Shown: piece by piece, positions 9,046 to 17,905 of the stretch
How the letters are laid out: each line of letters starts with the position of its first letter
Numbering within the stretch: the first letter of the stretch is position 1
Assembly (NCBI GenBank): GCA_030587365.1
Contig: JAUQZE010000003.1
Span: 186,001-250,000 of the forward strand
From: Candidatus Freyarchaeota archaeon
GTDB taxonomy: Archaea > Asgardarchaeota > Jordiarchaeia > Jordiarchaeales > Jordiarchaeaceae
Direction of reading: 5' to 3'
Length of the DNA: 64,000 nucleotides
The notes under the pieces: generated by a model
Database searches by the model: none
Seen by the model: the letters and a program-made list of their open reading frames with translations, nothing else
What the model was told of the DNA's origin: nothing
Translations under genes and position numbers: made by a program

Positions 9046-9463
9046 GTAGTCTTTGGTAGGCGTACGTAACTCTTGGACTTCACCATCCTCGTCCTTCTCG
9101 CGAGTTCATCGAAGGCTCTTCATCGAACTCCGTCCCGGTCTGGTCGAACCCGCCTCACGCATCCTTCTCTCGGACCCTTTCGAGTCAGAGGTCATCTGCG
9201 TGGGGAAAGTCCCTCCATCTTTAGTTTTATGCTCATCTTCTTCACTTGTTGCTCCATTCGGAGCTTTATGAGCCCTCCACATCCGGAGCACAAGTATATT
9301 ACTTGGAGATGTTAACTATTTATGCTTATCTTTTCAGCCCCAATGCCGGGGTTGGGTCGCTGTAAGCGGTGGCGAGTGTAGCGGTCCACAAGATGACGAA
9401 TGTACACTTAAAACCACATAAGTCTATGTAACCCGAAACTGTTACAGACGGCGTGAGTACCTG
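9028..9463. mobile_element. Insertion of about 430 bp in the trmB-like gene
   Basis: This block separates two halves of one TrmB-type gene and is visibly richer in G+C than its surroundings. It has no long frame coding for a recognisable transposase. GTTACGGGTT (9027-9036) near the left side and AACCCGAAAC (9430-9439) near the right form a 9-of-10 inverted match, and CCCCAATGCCGGGG near 9341 can pair as a small hairpin. Exact ends are not resolved because no convincing target duplication longer than ATG is seen. A non-autonomous element or a remnant of an IS200/IS605-like unit is possible, but this is inference. Confidence 0.5.
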
Positions 9464-9811
9464 ATGCTCCAAAAAACTCTTCCCAGGATTCGGGAGAAGG
9501 GTGCAAAAATAAAAATGATTACGGGAGAGGGGTTGGGTCTGGGTGAGGTTTCGCTGGACGAGTTGAAGAGTTTATTCGGATCGGGGGAAATTGGTGCTTT
9601 GAGGTTTTCGGGTGAGACTTCGAAACAGTTCCAGTTTCCACCTTTCAGAATCACTGTTGTGGACGAGAGGGAGGTTATGCTGGTTTTTCCGCGTATATAT
9701 AGGGGTGAAATCGTGTCTGTAATAGCGCTATATAACACTATAAAGCCCTTGGCTGAGAGCATAGCCTTCATCTACACGGTAATTTGGAAAATAGCTTCCA
9801 GCGCAGGTTAA
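9464..9811 (+). pseudogene. TrmB-family regulator, 3' part
   Basis: These 115 codons encode the C-terminal effector domain expected after the N-terminal half at 8572-9027. Visible pieces are the helix LPRIREKGAKIKMIT, strands GALRFSG and FRITVVDEREVMLVFPRI, and the closing helix IALYNTIKPLAESIAFIYTVIW. This is the phospholipase-D-like fold of TrmB-type regulators. It has no DNA-binding domain of its own and no ribosome binding site before the ATG, so it is most likely not translated as a functional protein. Confidence 0.75.
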
Positions 9812-10074
9812 GATGAGTCCCGTGAGCCTTCTAGGGTTAACCGGTCTGTGAACGCTCTGAATGCAGAAATTACATTTTCAGGCGACTTTGAAAATCTTGG
9901 AAGGTATAACCAAATGATAAAATAATTTTTCGAATTAAGATGCGGAGGAGTGTATAAAGTTGTTGTCTCTTTCAGTTCGAAGTATCTTTTGCAGTTATCG
10001 CAGTGAACGCATGGGGTATCATATAACTGTGTACGGCCATCGCCTTCAGACTCATCAATCCTATTAGACAGCAA
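9808..10074 (-). CDS. Doubtful ORF with a CxxCxxC motif
   Basis: An 88-codon frame carries CVHCDNCKRYF, which could bind a metal, but the rest is not recognisable. It would start at TTG and overlaps the end of the trmB fragment by 4 bases on the other strand. No ribosome binding site is clear. It may be a real zinc protein, a relic or chance. Confidence 0.25.
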   Translation of the reverse strand: MLSNRIDESEGDGRTQLYDTPCVHCDNCKRYFELKETTTLYTPPHLNSKNYFIIWLYLPRFSKSPENVISAFRAFTDRLTLEGSRDSS

Positions 10075-10131
10075 ATCTACTTACCCTCATTCACGGCTTA
10101 AGGCTGTGAAGATTGTAAAATAACATATTAA

Positions 10132-10140
10132 TTTATATAC
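10132..10140 (+). promoter_or_regulatory. TATA box for the small membrane protein pair
   Basis: TTTATATAC lies in an AT-rich stretch about 90 bases before the gene at 10231, and GGTGAGG sits just before that start. The spacing implies a leader of roughly 65 bases. Confidence 0.5.
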
Positions 10141-10230
10141 TTGTTTAACCAAAAATATAACCCATAAAAAAATTTTGGAGTAAAAAAGGGCAAACTCCAA
10201 ATTCCACTTAGAGAGAAGGTGAGGTAAACA

Positions 10231-10536
10231 ATGGAAAAAATTTGGATGGTATTAGTGATTTCAATGGTGATAATATTTCTGCTAGTAGTGCCATTCACAG
10301 CGTTATTAGTAGCCGCAGGGACAATTCAATTGCACATGGCCGCTGCAGGGATAGATTTGGTTGGTTTCGCAGGTGATCCTCCCTTGGGCATATTCAATTA
10401 TTTTATCATGACTAGGCTCTTAACATCGATGTTAGGTCCACCTTTGAGGGAGGCAGTAGCTTTACTTGACCTGATCAATCCTAACTGGTGGCTAAACAAT
10501 TACGTTGCGTGGTGGTTAGTATTTGCATTAACATGA
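10231..10536 (+). CDS. Small membrane protein, paralog A
   Basis: This 101-residue protein has an N-terminal transmembrane helix (residues 5-32) and a second hydrophobic end (ending in NNYVAWWLVFALT). Between them lie PPLGIFNYFI, GPPLREAV and INPNWWLNNY. The same spaced motifs recur in the next gene at 10576, so the two are paralogs. GGTGAGG before the start supports translation. I do not recognise the family; the conserved aromatic PNWWLN motif suggests a position at the membrane surface. The gene follows the broken trmB gene and has its own TATA box. Confidence 0.7.
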   Translation: MEKIWMVLVISMVIIFLLVVPFTALLVAAGTIQLHMAAAGIDLVGFAGDPPLGIFNYFIMTRLLTSMLGPPLREAVALLDLINPNWWLNNYVAWWLVFALT

Positions 10537-10575
10537 GAACCGTAATCGATATGTGTTTGCCGAGGAGATGTGTTT

Positions 10576-10890
10576 ATGTCTAAAACGTTGAACAAATCTG
10601 CGATAGTATTAGTGGTTTTAATAGTAGCAGGTATTTTAATAGTAATATTCGCGGGTTTATTCTCTATAGCTGCTGGCATTCAAACACTCTTTAATAGTTA
10701 TTTAGGCATGTCATTTTACGAACCGCCTCCTGTGGGCATCTTTAATTATATGGTAGCGACAATGATCGTTAATATGGCAGGCCCACCTTTGAGCTGGGGA
10801 GCAGCGATACTTAACGCGATCAATCCTAACTGGTGGCTGAACAGTTATATGTCATGGTATGTCATTACTCTTATAGTCGGTGGTCCTTAA
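10576..10890 (+). CDS. Small membrane protein, paralog B
   Basis: This 104-residue protein is homologous along its length to the gene at 10231. It has an N-terminal membrane helix (residues 8-33), then PPPVGIFNYMV, GPPLSWGAAI, INPNWWLNSY and a hydrophobic C-terminal end. ATG at 10576 is chosen because GAGGAG lies 8 bases upstream; GTG at 10570 is an alternative. It lies 39 bases after its paralog, so the two form a bicistronic unit. A C6T8 tract near 10983 probably ends the transcript. Function unknown. Confidence 0.7.
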   Translation: MSKTLNKSAIVLVVLIVAGILIVIFAGLFSIAAGIQTLFNSYLGMSFYEPPPVGIFNYMVATMIVNMAGPPLSWGAAILNAINPNWWLNSYMSWYVITLIVGGP

Positions 10891-11441
10891 TGAGATATTT
10901 GCTTCAAGAGAATCAAGTCAAAGGGTTAGTATTATCCAATTAACTGTTGGAACCACTAATATTTTGAAAGTACAATCAATCTTCCCCCCTTTTTTTTAAA
11001 TTTAATTTTTAATTGGTTTGTATTTTTTGGGTCTATTTTTGGTTTATATGAGGGTTGATGTGTCTAATTTATCTCGAAGATGTTTATTAAGCGAAGTCTT
11101 TTGCTTGGTGGTTTTGTCACTTCTCGGTATTCGCAAACTATTTCAACGGTGCTGATTGTTGGCGAGTTGCATGGTGTTGAGTTGGCAGGCTCGATGTTTG
11201 TCTGTTACATGCAGCGTAGGAAAGCGTGAGTTTTGTATATTCTTTTAAAGGTTCGTGAATTTTTTAGTATCCGCATACATTGGTTAAGTTAAATCTCAAA
11301 AAAATTTTATTTAAACAATAACTTTGAATCGCTTTAAGTTGAGAAATTACATTTTTCGGAGCCTTTGTTTCCGAAATCTATATATGTGAGATTCAGTCAA
11401 TTCGTGCATACCAACTATAGAGTGAAAATTGGTGATGGAGA
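10891..11441. other. Intergenic region with terminator and hadH promoter
   Basis: About 550 bases hold no convincing gene. A CCCCCCTTTTTTTT tract near 10984-10998 probably terminates the membrane-protein transcript. A 49-codon frame at 11080-11229 (plus strand) is present but has no recognisable features. CTATATATG at 11378-11386 fits the TATA box of the following hydroxyacyl-CoA dehydrogenase gene, and GGTGATGGAG at 11431 is its ribosome binding site. Confidence 0.5.
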
Positions 11442-12656
11442 ATGAAGTTGGAAGATATCAAGAACATTACAGTTCTTGGTGCAGGCGCGATGGGCCACGG
11501 AATCGCCCAGCTCTGCGCCGTTGCGGGTTATAATGTGGTTATAAGAGACATTGAACAGAAATTCCTCGACGACGGTTTAGGCAAGATTAAATGGAGCCTT
11601 GGCAAGCTTTCAGAGAAAGGCAAAATATCCGCGGACGCAATGAAAGCTGCCCTGGGAAGGATAAATACAACCACGGACTTGAAAGAGTCAGTGAAAAAAT
11701 GCGACTTCATGGTAGAAGCTATCCCAGAGGTTCTCAAACTCAAGCAGGATACATTCAAAGAAGTGGATGCAGCAGCTCCCAAGCAAGCCATACTGGCAAC
11801 AAACACCAGCGCCCTTTCTATAACAGAAATGGCTAAGGTTACCAAGAGACCAGCCCAGGTTGTGGGAATGCACTTCTTCAACCCACCGCAAATGATGAGA
11901 CTCGTTGAGGTCATATACCAACCCAAGACCAGCAAGGAAACAGCCGAAATCACATACCAGCTTGCGAAAAAACTGGGAAAAGAACCCGTTTACTGTATGA
12001 AAGACATTCCAGGATTCCTAGCAAACCGGGTCATGAACCCTCCAGGTAACTTCTTAGCTTGGCTCGTGAGCGAGAAAATCTTTACCCCAGCAGAGATAGA
12101 CTCAACCGCACACTTCAAACTAGGCAACCCAATGGGATCATTCGGCCTCATGGACTACGTGGGAATCGATGTAGGCTACCATGTTCAGAAATTCTTCGAG
12201 GAAAAAGAACCCCCATACAAGGTCGCCCCCATACTAGAGGAGTTATTTAAGAAAAAAGAACTCGGCGTAAAAACAGGCAAGGGATTCTATACGTATCCCG
12301 ATAAGACGTGGAAAGTTCCAGTAGAATGGAGCAAAGACAAAGCGGAAAAATTCGACCCGTTGATGTCAGCCTTCGTCGCCATTAACAGAGCCGCCCAAAT
12401 AGTAGCCGACGGCGTCGCCACCGCCCAAGACGTGGACAAAGCCGTACAACTGGGATTCAACATGCCCTTCGGAATGCTCCAACTAGCCGACATGCAAGGA
12501 ATAGATGTTTGTGTACAAAAACTCGAAGAACTAAACAAAAAATACGGCAAAATAGACGGCCTAAAAGCGATTCTTGAACCACACCCCATACTCAAAAAGA
12601 TGGTGAAGGAAGGAAAGCTCGGACAAAAATCCAAAGAGGGGTTCTACAAATACTAA
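11442..12656 (+). CDS. 3-hydroxyacyl-CoA dehydrogenase (copy 1)
   Basis: This NAD-dependent enzyme oxidises 3-hydroxyacyl-CoA to 3-ketoacyl-CoA. Its 404 residues carry the Rossmann motif GAGAMGHGIAQ near residue 12, the NTSALSITEM segment, the catalytic histidine in GMHFFNPPQ, and DIPGFLANRV leading into the helical C-terminal domain. A second C-terminal-type repeat (residues about 305-400) ends in KEGFYKY, giving the two-domain form common in archaea. A paralog of the same length is at 14106. It has its own TATA box and a T-rich terminator. Confidence 0.94.
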   Translation: MKLEDIKNITVLGAGAMGHGIAQLCAVAGYNVVIRDIEQKFLDDGLGKIKWSLGKLSEKGKISADAMKAALGRINTTTDLKESVKKCDFMVEAIPEVLKLKQDTFKEVDAAAPKQAILATNTSALSITEMAKVTKRPAQVVGMHFFNPPQMMRLVEVIYQPKTSKETAEITYQLAKKLGKEPVYCMKDIPGFLANRVMNPPGNFLAWLVSEKIFTPAEIDSTAHFKLGNPMGSFGLMDYVGIDVGYHVQKFFEEKEPPYKVAPILEELFKKKELGVKTGKGFYTYPDKTWKVPVEWSKDKAEKFDPLMSAFVAINRAAQIVADGVATAQDVDKAVQLGFNMPFGMLQLADMQGIDVCVQKLEELNKKYGKIDGLKAILEPHPILKKMVKEGKLGQKSKEGFYKY

Positions 12657-12707
12657 AATGTAATACTTGGTTCACGATGTAAACAATCTAAAACTTAAGA
12701 TCCATCT

Positions 12708-12724
12708 ACCTTTCTTTTTTTATA
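12708..12724 (+). terminator. T-tract terminator after hadH copy 1
   Basis: CCTTTCTTTTTTTATA follows the gene by about 50 bases and matches the pyrimidine/T-tract signal seen elsewhere in the window. Confidence 0.45.
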
Positions 12725-12901
12725 TAATCTTACCAATATACCTGCCATGTACCCCAAAAACCTGAGTGTATTAGTGATCTATCTCTGTGGTGTGCTCTGT
12801 TGCATTATTTATCAATTTTTAATGTGCCTTATTAATTGATTGAAAAATTTCCAAAAAATATGGATTAACTATTAAAAATTCATCAAAGTGTATAAACACG
12901 G

Positions 12902-12946
12902 AAAAAAACAAAAATTATGCAACACACAGCATCTGTGTGTGTTGCA
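12902..12946 (-). terminator. Hairpin plus U-tract, intrinsic-type terminator
   Basis: TGCAACACACA (12918-12928) and TGTGTGTTGCA (12936-12946) form a perfect 11-bp stem with a 7-base loop. On the minus strand the stem is followed directly by ATAATTTTTGTTTTTTT. It starts 5 bases after the stop codon of the TPR gene, so it should end that transcript. This bacterial-looking layout differs from the simple T tracts after most genes here. Confidence 0.7.
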
Positions 12947-12950
12947 GTCT

Positions 12951-13836
12951 TTAACTTAGTTTCTTTGCTATATCTAGGAACCGCTCATTATTTAGATAGC
13001 GTTCAAACGAGGAATCATTCGTTGGATTGGGGATTTGTTCACCCTTTATCACGTTATCCTTGTATTTAAGGCATAACTCTAAGTTTGATAGCGTATTTTC
13101 AAGCTCATCCATTTCAGCAAAAGCACAGGCAAGATTGTAATAAAACATTGGATATTCTGGAAATAATTGTAAACCTTGCTCAAATACCTTTTTGGCTATT
13201 TCCAATTGACCTGAAAGTCCATACGCCATTCCCAAATTGTCAATTACCACTAATAATAATTCTTTAGGGAGAGTGTGTTCTTTTGATTGCAACTCTAAAA
13301 CTTTATTGTAATTTTCGATAGCTTCTTTCCAGTTTTTATTTCTGAATTGCTTGTCAGCATAAAAAATAATTGCATAATTTTAGGGGTTTTGCTATCGACA
13401 AATTTTACACTTTCTAGGATTGAGTAAAATGGTTCAAGTCTTTTTCATTAAATTGGGTTTTAGAAATATGGATATCTATCCAAATGTCGTCTTTAACCAT
13501 AAATGCATTCAGATTTTTTTGCCCAACTTCTAACCCCTCGATTTTGGGAATAAAGTATTCAAGAACTGCCATTTTTTTAAACTCTTTCATAACAATATTT
13601 TCTCTTTGAATAGGAAGTTCTTTCATCCGACTCCAATAAAAATCTCTACAATCAATGTTTGTCCCTCCCTCAATACAAGCAGGTTCTAAAGTAATGGATA
13701 TAATAATTCCCGTTTTATCATTACTCAAACGTAAGTATATCGAGTCAAAAGATTCAGATAATTCTTGCTCAACTACTTCAAATCCTTTAGAATCAAATTC
13801 TAACCCCCAATCTTTATAGGGAAGCCCTATTTTCAT
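12951..13836 (-). pseudogene. Two-domain protein with TPR repeats, broken by two frameshifts
   Basis: Three adjoining frames join into one protein of about 295 residues. The first (13836 to about 13428) is an alpha/beta domain beginning MKIGLPYKDWGLEF, resembling PsbP-like lipocalin-type sensor domains of archaeal proteins. The bridge EPFYSILESVKFVDSKTPK is in a second frame. The third (about 13380 to 12951) begins NYAIIFYADKQFRNKNWKEA and carries two to three TPR helices (WKEAIENYNKVLE, AKKVFEQGLQLFPEYP). Each shift is repaired by adding one A to a run of A (near 13440 and near 13376). They may be homopolymer sequencing errors or a real pseudogene. The terminator hairpin behind it is intact. 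Confidence 0.75.
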
Positions 13837-14051
13837 AATTTTCCAAACTCCTTTAAAGATACAATACGTAAGCTACTTACTCACGTATACTTGTATATAA
13901 ATTTAACTAGCAGTGCAGCCTAGATTTCTTCTCTCGCCATCCTTGATACTCTAATTCTTGGAACTCAGCAGAGGATTGGTGGCCTTTTGCTCTTGTTGGA
14001 TGCCTTTTCGGGTTTGGAGCATTCCTAGTAGGGCACTGCTTTTTGGGGGTT

Positions 14052-14065
14052 AAGATATATATCTT
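14052..14065 (+). promoter_or_regulatory. Palindromic TATA element before hadH copy 2
   Basis: AAGATATATATCTT is a perfect 14-bp palindrome about 40 bases upstream of the ATG at 14106. It could serve as TATA box and as an operator at once. Confidence 0.5.
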
Positions 14066-14105
14066 GGATACGGAAGTTATTTGCTGTGATGCGGAGTTGA
14101 TGTAA

Positions 14106-15320
14106 ATGAATGTTGAAGATGTTAAAACAATCACAGTTCTCGGTGCGGGTCACATGGGGCTGGGAATCGCTCAGGTAATTGCGATGTCCGGGTATCAGGT
14201 TAATCTAAGGGACTTGAACCGGGAGATACTTGACAAAAATATGGGTAGGATAAGGTATATTCTCACAAGGTACACGGAGAAGGGAGAGTTTCCAAAGAAT
14301 GACATTGAGCCCACCATGGAGCGAATAAAACCCTTCACGGATTTGAAAGAGTCAGTTAAAGACGCCCAGTACATTATTGAAACAATTCCAGAACAGCTTG
14401 AACTCAAACAGAAACTCTTCAGAGAAGTGGAGAAACTCGTCCCAGAAGATGTGATAATCTCAACCAACACCAGCGCCCTTCCCATAACAGAAATTCAGAA
14501 GGGAACAAAGAAACCAAACAAAATTGTGGGCACACACTTTTTCAATCCACCCCAAAGGATTAAACTGGTGGAGATAGTATACGGAGCCAAGACCAGCGAC
14601 GAAACCGTGAACCTCACACTCGAACTCTTGAAGAGAATAGATAGAAACCCCGTAGTTTGTAGAAAGGATGTTCCGGGATTCCTTGCCAATAGAACGGTAA
14701 CAATGATGTTGAATTTTGTGTCGTGGCTCGTAAGTGCAGGTGAGTTCACACCTGCTGAAATAGACTCCGCCTTCCATTACAAGCTCGGGCAACCAATGGG
14801 TACATTCGGCCTAAATGACTTCTTGGGATTAAAGACAACTTACCAAGTGCAGAAGTTCATAGAGCAGAGAGAACCCGGGTTTAAAGTTGCACCAATATGG
14901 GACGAGCTGGTGAAGACCGGGCACAACGGCGTGGATACCGGTAAAGGATTCTACGAGTATACCGATAAGGTTTGGAAAAAGCCCGAATCGTGGAACGAGA
15001 AGATAGCGGACAGGTACGACCCCAACTGGTCATTGCTCGTGGGAATAAACAGAATGGCTCAAATCGTAAACGACGGAGTAGCAACAGTGGAAGAAGTTGA
15101 CAAGGCGGTGAAAATCGGCTACCTAATGCCCGTAGGCTTGCTGGAGCTCGCTGACCAAATGGGCATAGACAAAGTGGTGGAGGAACTTGAGCAGTTAAAA
15201 AAGAGATTTGGAAAAATCGACAACCTAAACTATATACTGGAGCCGAATCCTCTCCTCAGAAAAAAGGTAAAAAAAGGAGAGCTGGGATACAAAACCAAGA
15301 TGGGTTTCTACAAACACTAA
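14106..15320 (+). CDS. 3-hydroxyacyl-CoA dehydrogenase (copy 2)
   Basis: This 404-residue paralog of the gene at 11442 has the same architecture. The NAD motif is GAGHMGLGIAQ, the active-site segment NTSALPITEI, the histidine region GTHFFNPPQRIKLVE, then DVPGFLANRT, and it ends in KMGFYKH. Two C-terminal helical domains are present. Sequence divergence from copy 1 throughout suggests a different acyl-chain preference rather than a recent duplication. The HicB-like gene follows only 7 bases after the stop. Confidence 0.94.
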   Translation: MNVEDVKTITVLGAGHMGLGIAQVIAMSGYQVNLRDLNREILDKNMGRIRYILTRYTEKGEFPKNDIEPTMERIKPFTDLKESVKDAQYIIETIPEQLELKQKLFREVEKLVPEDVIISTNTSALPITEIQKGTKKPNKIVGTHFFNPPQRIKLVEIVYGAKTSDETVNLTLELLKRIDRNPVVCRKDVPGFLANRTVTMMLNFVSWLVSAGEFTPAEIDSAFHYKLGQPMGTFGLNDFLGLKTTYQVQKFIEQREPGFKVAPIWDELVKTGHNGVDTGKGFYEYTDKVWKKPESWNEKIADRYDPNWSLLVGINRMAQIVNDGVATVEEVDKAVKIGYLMPVGLLELADQMGIDKVVEELEQLKKRFGKIDNLNYILEPNPLLRKKVKKGELGYKTKMGFYKH

Positions 15321-15327
15321 ATAATAA

Positions 15328-15534
15328 ATGATGCAAATTTTGCCAAAGGTGATTGAGTTGCAATTCTCAGCAGTAATCAATAAGGAAGAAAAGTTCTGGG
15401 TTGCTCTTTGCCCCGAACTCGACATAGCCAGCCAAGGGGAGAGCATAGAGGAAGCCATTAAAAATCTGGAAGAAGCCATAAACCTGTACTTAGAGGACGA
15501 AGATGCAAAAATTCCAGAACAGAACATGCAGTAA
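15328..15534 (+). CDS. HicB-like (UPF0150) small protein
   Basis: This 68-residue protein has the HicB antitoxin N-terminal fold: FSAVINKEEKFWVALCPELDIASQGESIEEAIKNLEEAINLYL. It lacks the C-terminal DNA-binding ribbon-helix-helix, and no HicA toxin gene is adjacent, so it is an orphan form common in archaea. It lies 7 bases after a hydroxyacyl-CoA dehydrogenase gene and may be co-transcribed with it. Start could be either of the two adjacent ATG codons. Confidence 0.8.
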   Translation: MMQILPKVIELQFSAVINKEEKFWVALCPELDIASQGESIEEAIKNLEEAINLYLEDEDAKIPEQNMQ

Positions 15535-15646
15535 GATTTCTGGATAATAAGCGTCCCGTTAGCTTCTACATTTTTCCCATGTTCAACATTGAAAAAGGAA
15601 TGTAAAATCCGAGACGAACAATTGTAAAATTTTAGTCAATGTTTTG

Positions 15647-16963
15647 TTATAGATATTTTTTTAATTGTTGGGCGGAGATTTTGTTACTTTTTATTATGTC
15701 CCGGAACAGGTATGAGCTAGGGCGTGGTTTTCTTTGCAGTGTTTCATAGTTTACTTCTATTAGTCCGAACCTCATAGAAAAACCGAAACCCCACTCGAAA
15801 TTATCCATCAGCGACCAGTAAATGAATCCTTTCAAGTTTAATCCGTCACGAATCGCGTTGTGAACAATTTTTAGGTGAGTCAGTATGTAGCGGCATCGTT
15901 GGTTATCGTCCTTTGTGGCTATTCCGTTCTCGGTCACGTACACCGGTTTCCCGTACTTTTTTACGGACATGAGTTGTTTGTAGAACCCCTCCGGGTATAC
16001 TTCGTACATGTCTGTGGTTTCTCCCACGCGTGACATCATCAGCTCCAGAACCTTGGGGTCGTTGAGTCTGGGTGTTATTTGTGTTCTGGTGTAGTAGTTT
16101 ACTCCTATAAATTCCTGTGAGCCTTTGAGGTAATCTAGTTCTTCGTCTTCACCGAAGGGTTTCCTTATGATTCCGGTTTGGATTCCGTCGAGGAACCATC
16201 TGTTGGTCAATTCATCTATTCTTCCCGCCTCTTCCACATCCTCCTTAACATTGGGATCTACGGGATCATAGTAAATCATCTGGTTCACCGTGCCTACCTG
16301 GGGCTTTATTTTGAACCCCATGTCTTTTACGGTTTCGTGTATCGCTTGGTAGCATTTCCCGTGAGCCATGAGGAAGTGTTTTCCCGCGGTGTAGAACTCG
16401 TTTATATCCTTGTGGCACGGTGGGTGGACACCAAGACCATAACTCACGTAGGCTGTCAAAACCGCCTCGTTAATTGTGTTATAAAACGGTATGAGGTCTC
16501 CCAGTGATTCCACAATTTTCCTCGTGTAGCGTTCAAAGAAATCAACGGCCTCGGGGTTCAGCCATCCCCCCTTCTCCTCCAACCAGAGGGGGTTGGTGAA
16601 GTGATGCAGAGTAACCATGGGGATGATATTTCTATCTTTCAGGGCTTGGATTACCTTGCGGTAGTGTTCTATCTCCTTCTCGTTCCACGTTCCCTCTTTG
16701 GGTTCTATGCGGCTCCACTCTATAGAGGAGCGGTGAACGTTGTGACCTAACTCTTTGACTAGTTCGAAGTCCTTTTCGTAGAGATTGTAGTGGTCACAGG
16801 CCCGACCGGAGATGGAGCCGTCGCTTATGTGTCCTCCTTCCTGCTCCCACGCCCACCACTGATTGTTAGTGTTGTTACCTTCAACCTGATGAGCTGAGGT
16901 TGCGGCACCCCAGAGGAAACCTTTGGGAAACTTTATTTCTTTATACTTATCATTGCCTTGCAT
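15647..16963 (-). CDS. Glycoside hydrolase family 1 beta-glycosidase
   Basis: This 438-residue TIM-barrel enzyme hydrolyses beta-glucosides or beta-galactosides with retention. The family signature FLWGAATSAHQVEG is at the N terminus, the acid/base is Glu166 in YNTINEAV, and the nucleophile is Glu345 in VYVTENGIA. The C-terminal GFIYWSLMDNFEWGFGFSMRFGL segment binds the glycone. There is no signal peptide, so it acts in the cytoplasm on imported sugars. It is single on the minus strand with no adjacent sugar transporter. Confidence 0.95.
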   Translation of the reverse strand: MQGNDKYKEIKFPKGFLWGAATSAHQVEGNNTNNQWWAWEQEGGHISDGSISGRACDHYNLYEKDFELVKELGHNVHRSSIEWSRIEPKEGTWNEKEIEHYRKVIQALKDRNIIPMVTLHHFTNPLWLEEKGGWLNPEAVDFFERYTRKIVESLGDLIPFYNTINEAVLTAYVSYGLGVHPPCHKDINEFYTAGKHFLMAHGKCYQAIHETVKDMGFKIKPQVGTVNQMIYYDPVDPNVKEDVEEAGRIDELTNRWFLDGIQTGIIRKPFGEDEELDYLKGSQEFIGVNYYTRTQITPRLNDPKVLELMMSRVGETTDMYEVYPEGFYKQLMSVKKYGKPVYVTENGIATKDDNQRCRYILTHLKIVHNAIRDGLNLKGFIYWSLMDNFEWGFGFSMRFGLIEVNYETLQRKPRPSSYLFRDIIKSNKISAQQLKKYL

Positions 16964-17176
16964 ATCAAAGCCTCGTTTTTCTTTCTTAGAATTATGTCTG
17001 TTATAAGCTATTAGCTTATCGCTAGAAGTGAGACTGATCTATATTATGAATTTTGGGATATGTGGTTACTATTTTTAGAGATGGATGCGAAATATTCTTT
17101 AAACGAGTTTATGATGATGCTCGAGTTGCTTTAAATCTAAAAAAAGGGAAGAGAAGGTTTAGGAGAATAAAAGACT

Positions 17177-17518
17177 TTAATAGCTACGAACTGCGGTGAT
17201 TAGGCTGGTTGCTCCACCGATAATTTCAAGGGCTGCCCCAATTATTGGTAGCATGTATCCAGAATAGAATATGAGCAGAATGACACCAGAGATGAGAATG
17301 ATTAACGCGTTTATCATGATCCACTTTTCTAGTATTATTAGTATACTACAGACAACTGTTAACAACGATGTCAATATAATGATGGTTGCGAATACTGTTC
17401 TCGGATTAATGTAAGTAGTCAAGTTCACTTCTGCGAGTAAAGTCCATCCGTAAATTAGTCCTAATATCGCTCCGGCAATTGCGATTATGCCGGCGCCTAT
17501 GATAGAGGTTCGCGTCAT
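17177..17518 (-). CDS. Small four-helix membrane protein
   Basis: From the chosen Met at 17518 the protein has 113 residues and four hydrophobic helices (IIGAGIIAIAGAILGLIYGW, VFATIIILTSLLTVVCSILI, MINALIILISGVILLIFYSG, IIGAALEIIGGATSLI). AGAGGTACAGGAAAC before this codon favours it over an upstream Met at 17638. The family is not recognised; it resembles DUF-type tetraspan proteins in archaeal genomes. A T-rich tract (minus strand, near 17143) follows. Confidence 0.65.
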   Translation of the reverse strand: MTRTSIIGAGIIAIAGAILGLIYGWTLLAEVNLTTYINPRTVFATIIILTSLLTVVCSILIILEKWIMINALIILISGVILLIFYSGYMLPIIGAALEIIGGATSLITAVRSY

Positions 17519-17905
17519 GTTTCCTGTACCTCTCTTATTCCTTTGATTCCTAAGATTAAAATTTAAATTTTTTTTGGGTGAAGGTATCGGGGTCTTCGCT
17601 GAATGACGAAACCACATTTCTGGAATATTGCCATTCAACGAATCATGAAAGTTTTACGCCCTAGGGAAGGATGAAAGCGAGGGTAAAAGAAAGGATTATG
17701 AAACAAGACATAGAAGAGAAATACTAAAAACGGGGTCTGACCTTGTATATTCTTAGTGTGGAAAATAAAAAATGGATACACAAAACTTGTACCAATAGAA
17801 AGTAATTTTACAATACTAGCTCCCACCAGTTCTCGTTGAAAAGTAGCTAATCTTAGAATACTATTAGATATAACAAAAGTTAAAATCCGATATATGAGGG
17901 TCTTG
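17519..17905. other. Divergent intergenic region
   Basis: The region separates the small membrane protein from the proton ATPase gene. I see no gene in it. GAGGGTC at 17898-17904 is the probable ribosome binding site of the ATPase gene; promoters for both directions must lie here but no TATA box stands out. Confidence 0.4.

Noticed and set aside
9106..9291. Coding frame on the minus strand inside the trmB insertion
   Set aside because: It has no protein-like composition or known motif and is better explained as chance within the inserted block.
11080..11229. 49-codon frame between the small membrane genes and hadH
   Set aside because: No ribosome binding site, no recognisable motif and unusual composition; kept only as a remark in the intergenic entry.
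15328..15534. Complete HicAB toxin-antitoxin system
   Set aside because: No HicA-like gene is found on either side, so only an orphan HicB-like protein is called.
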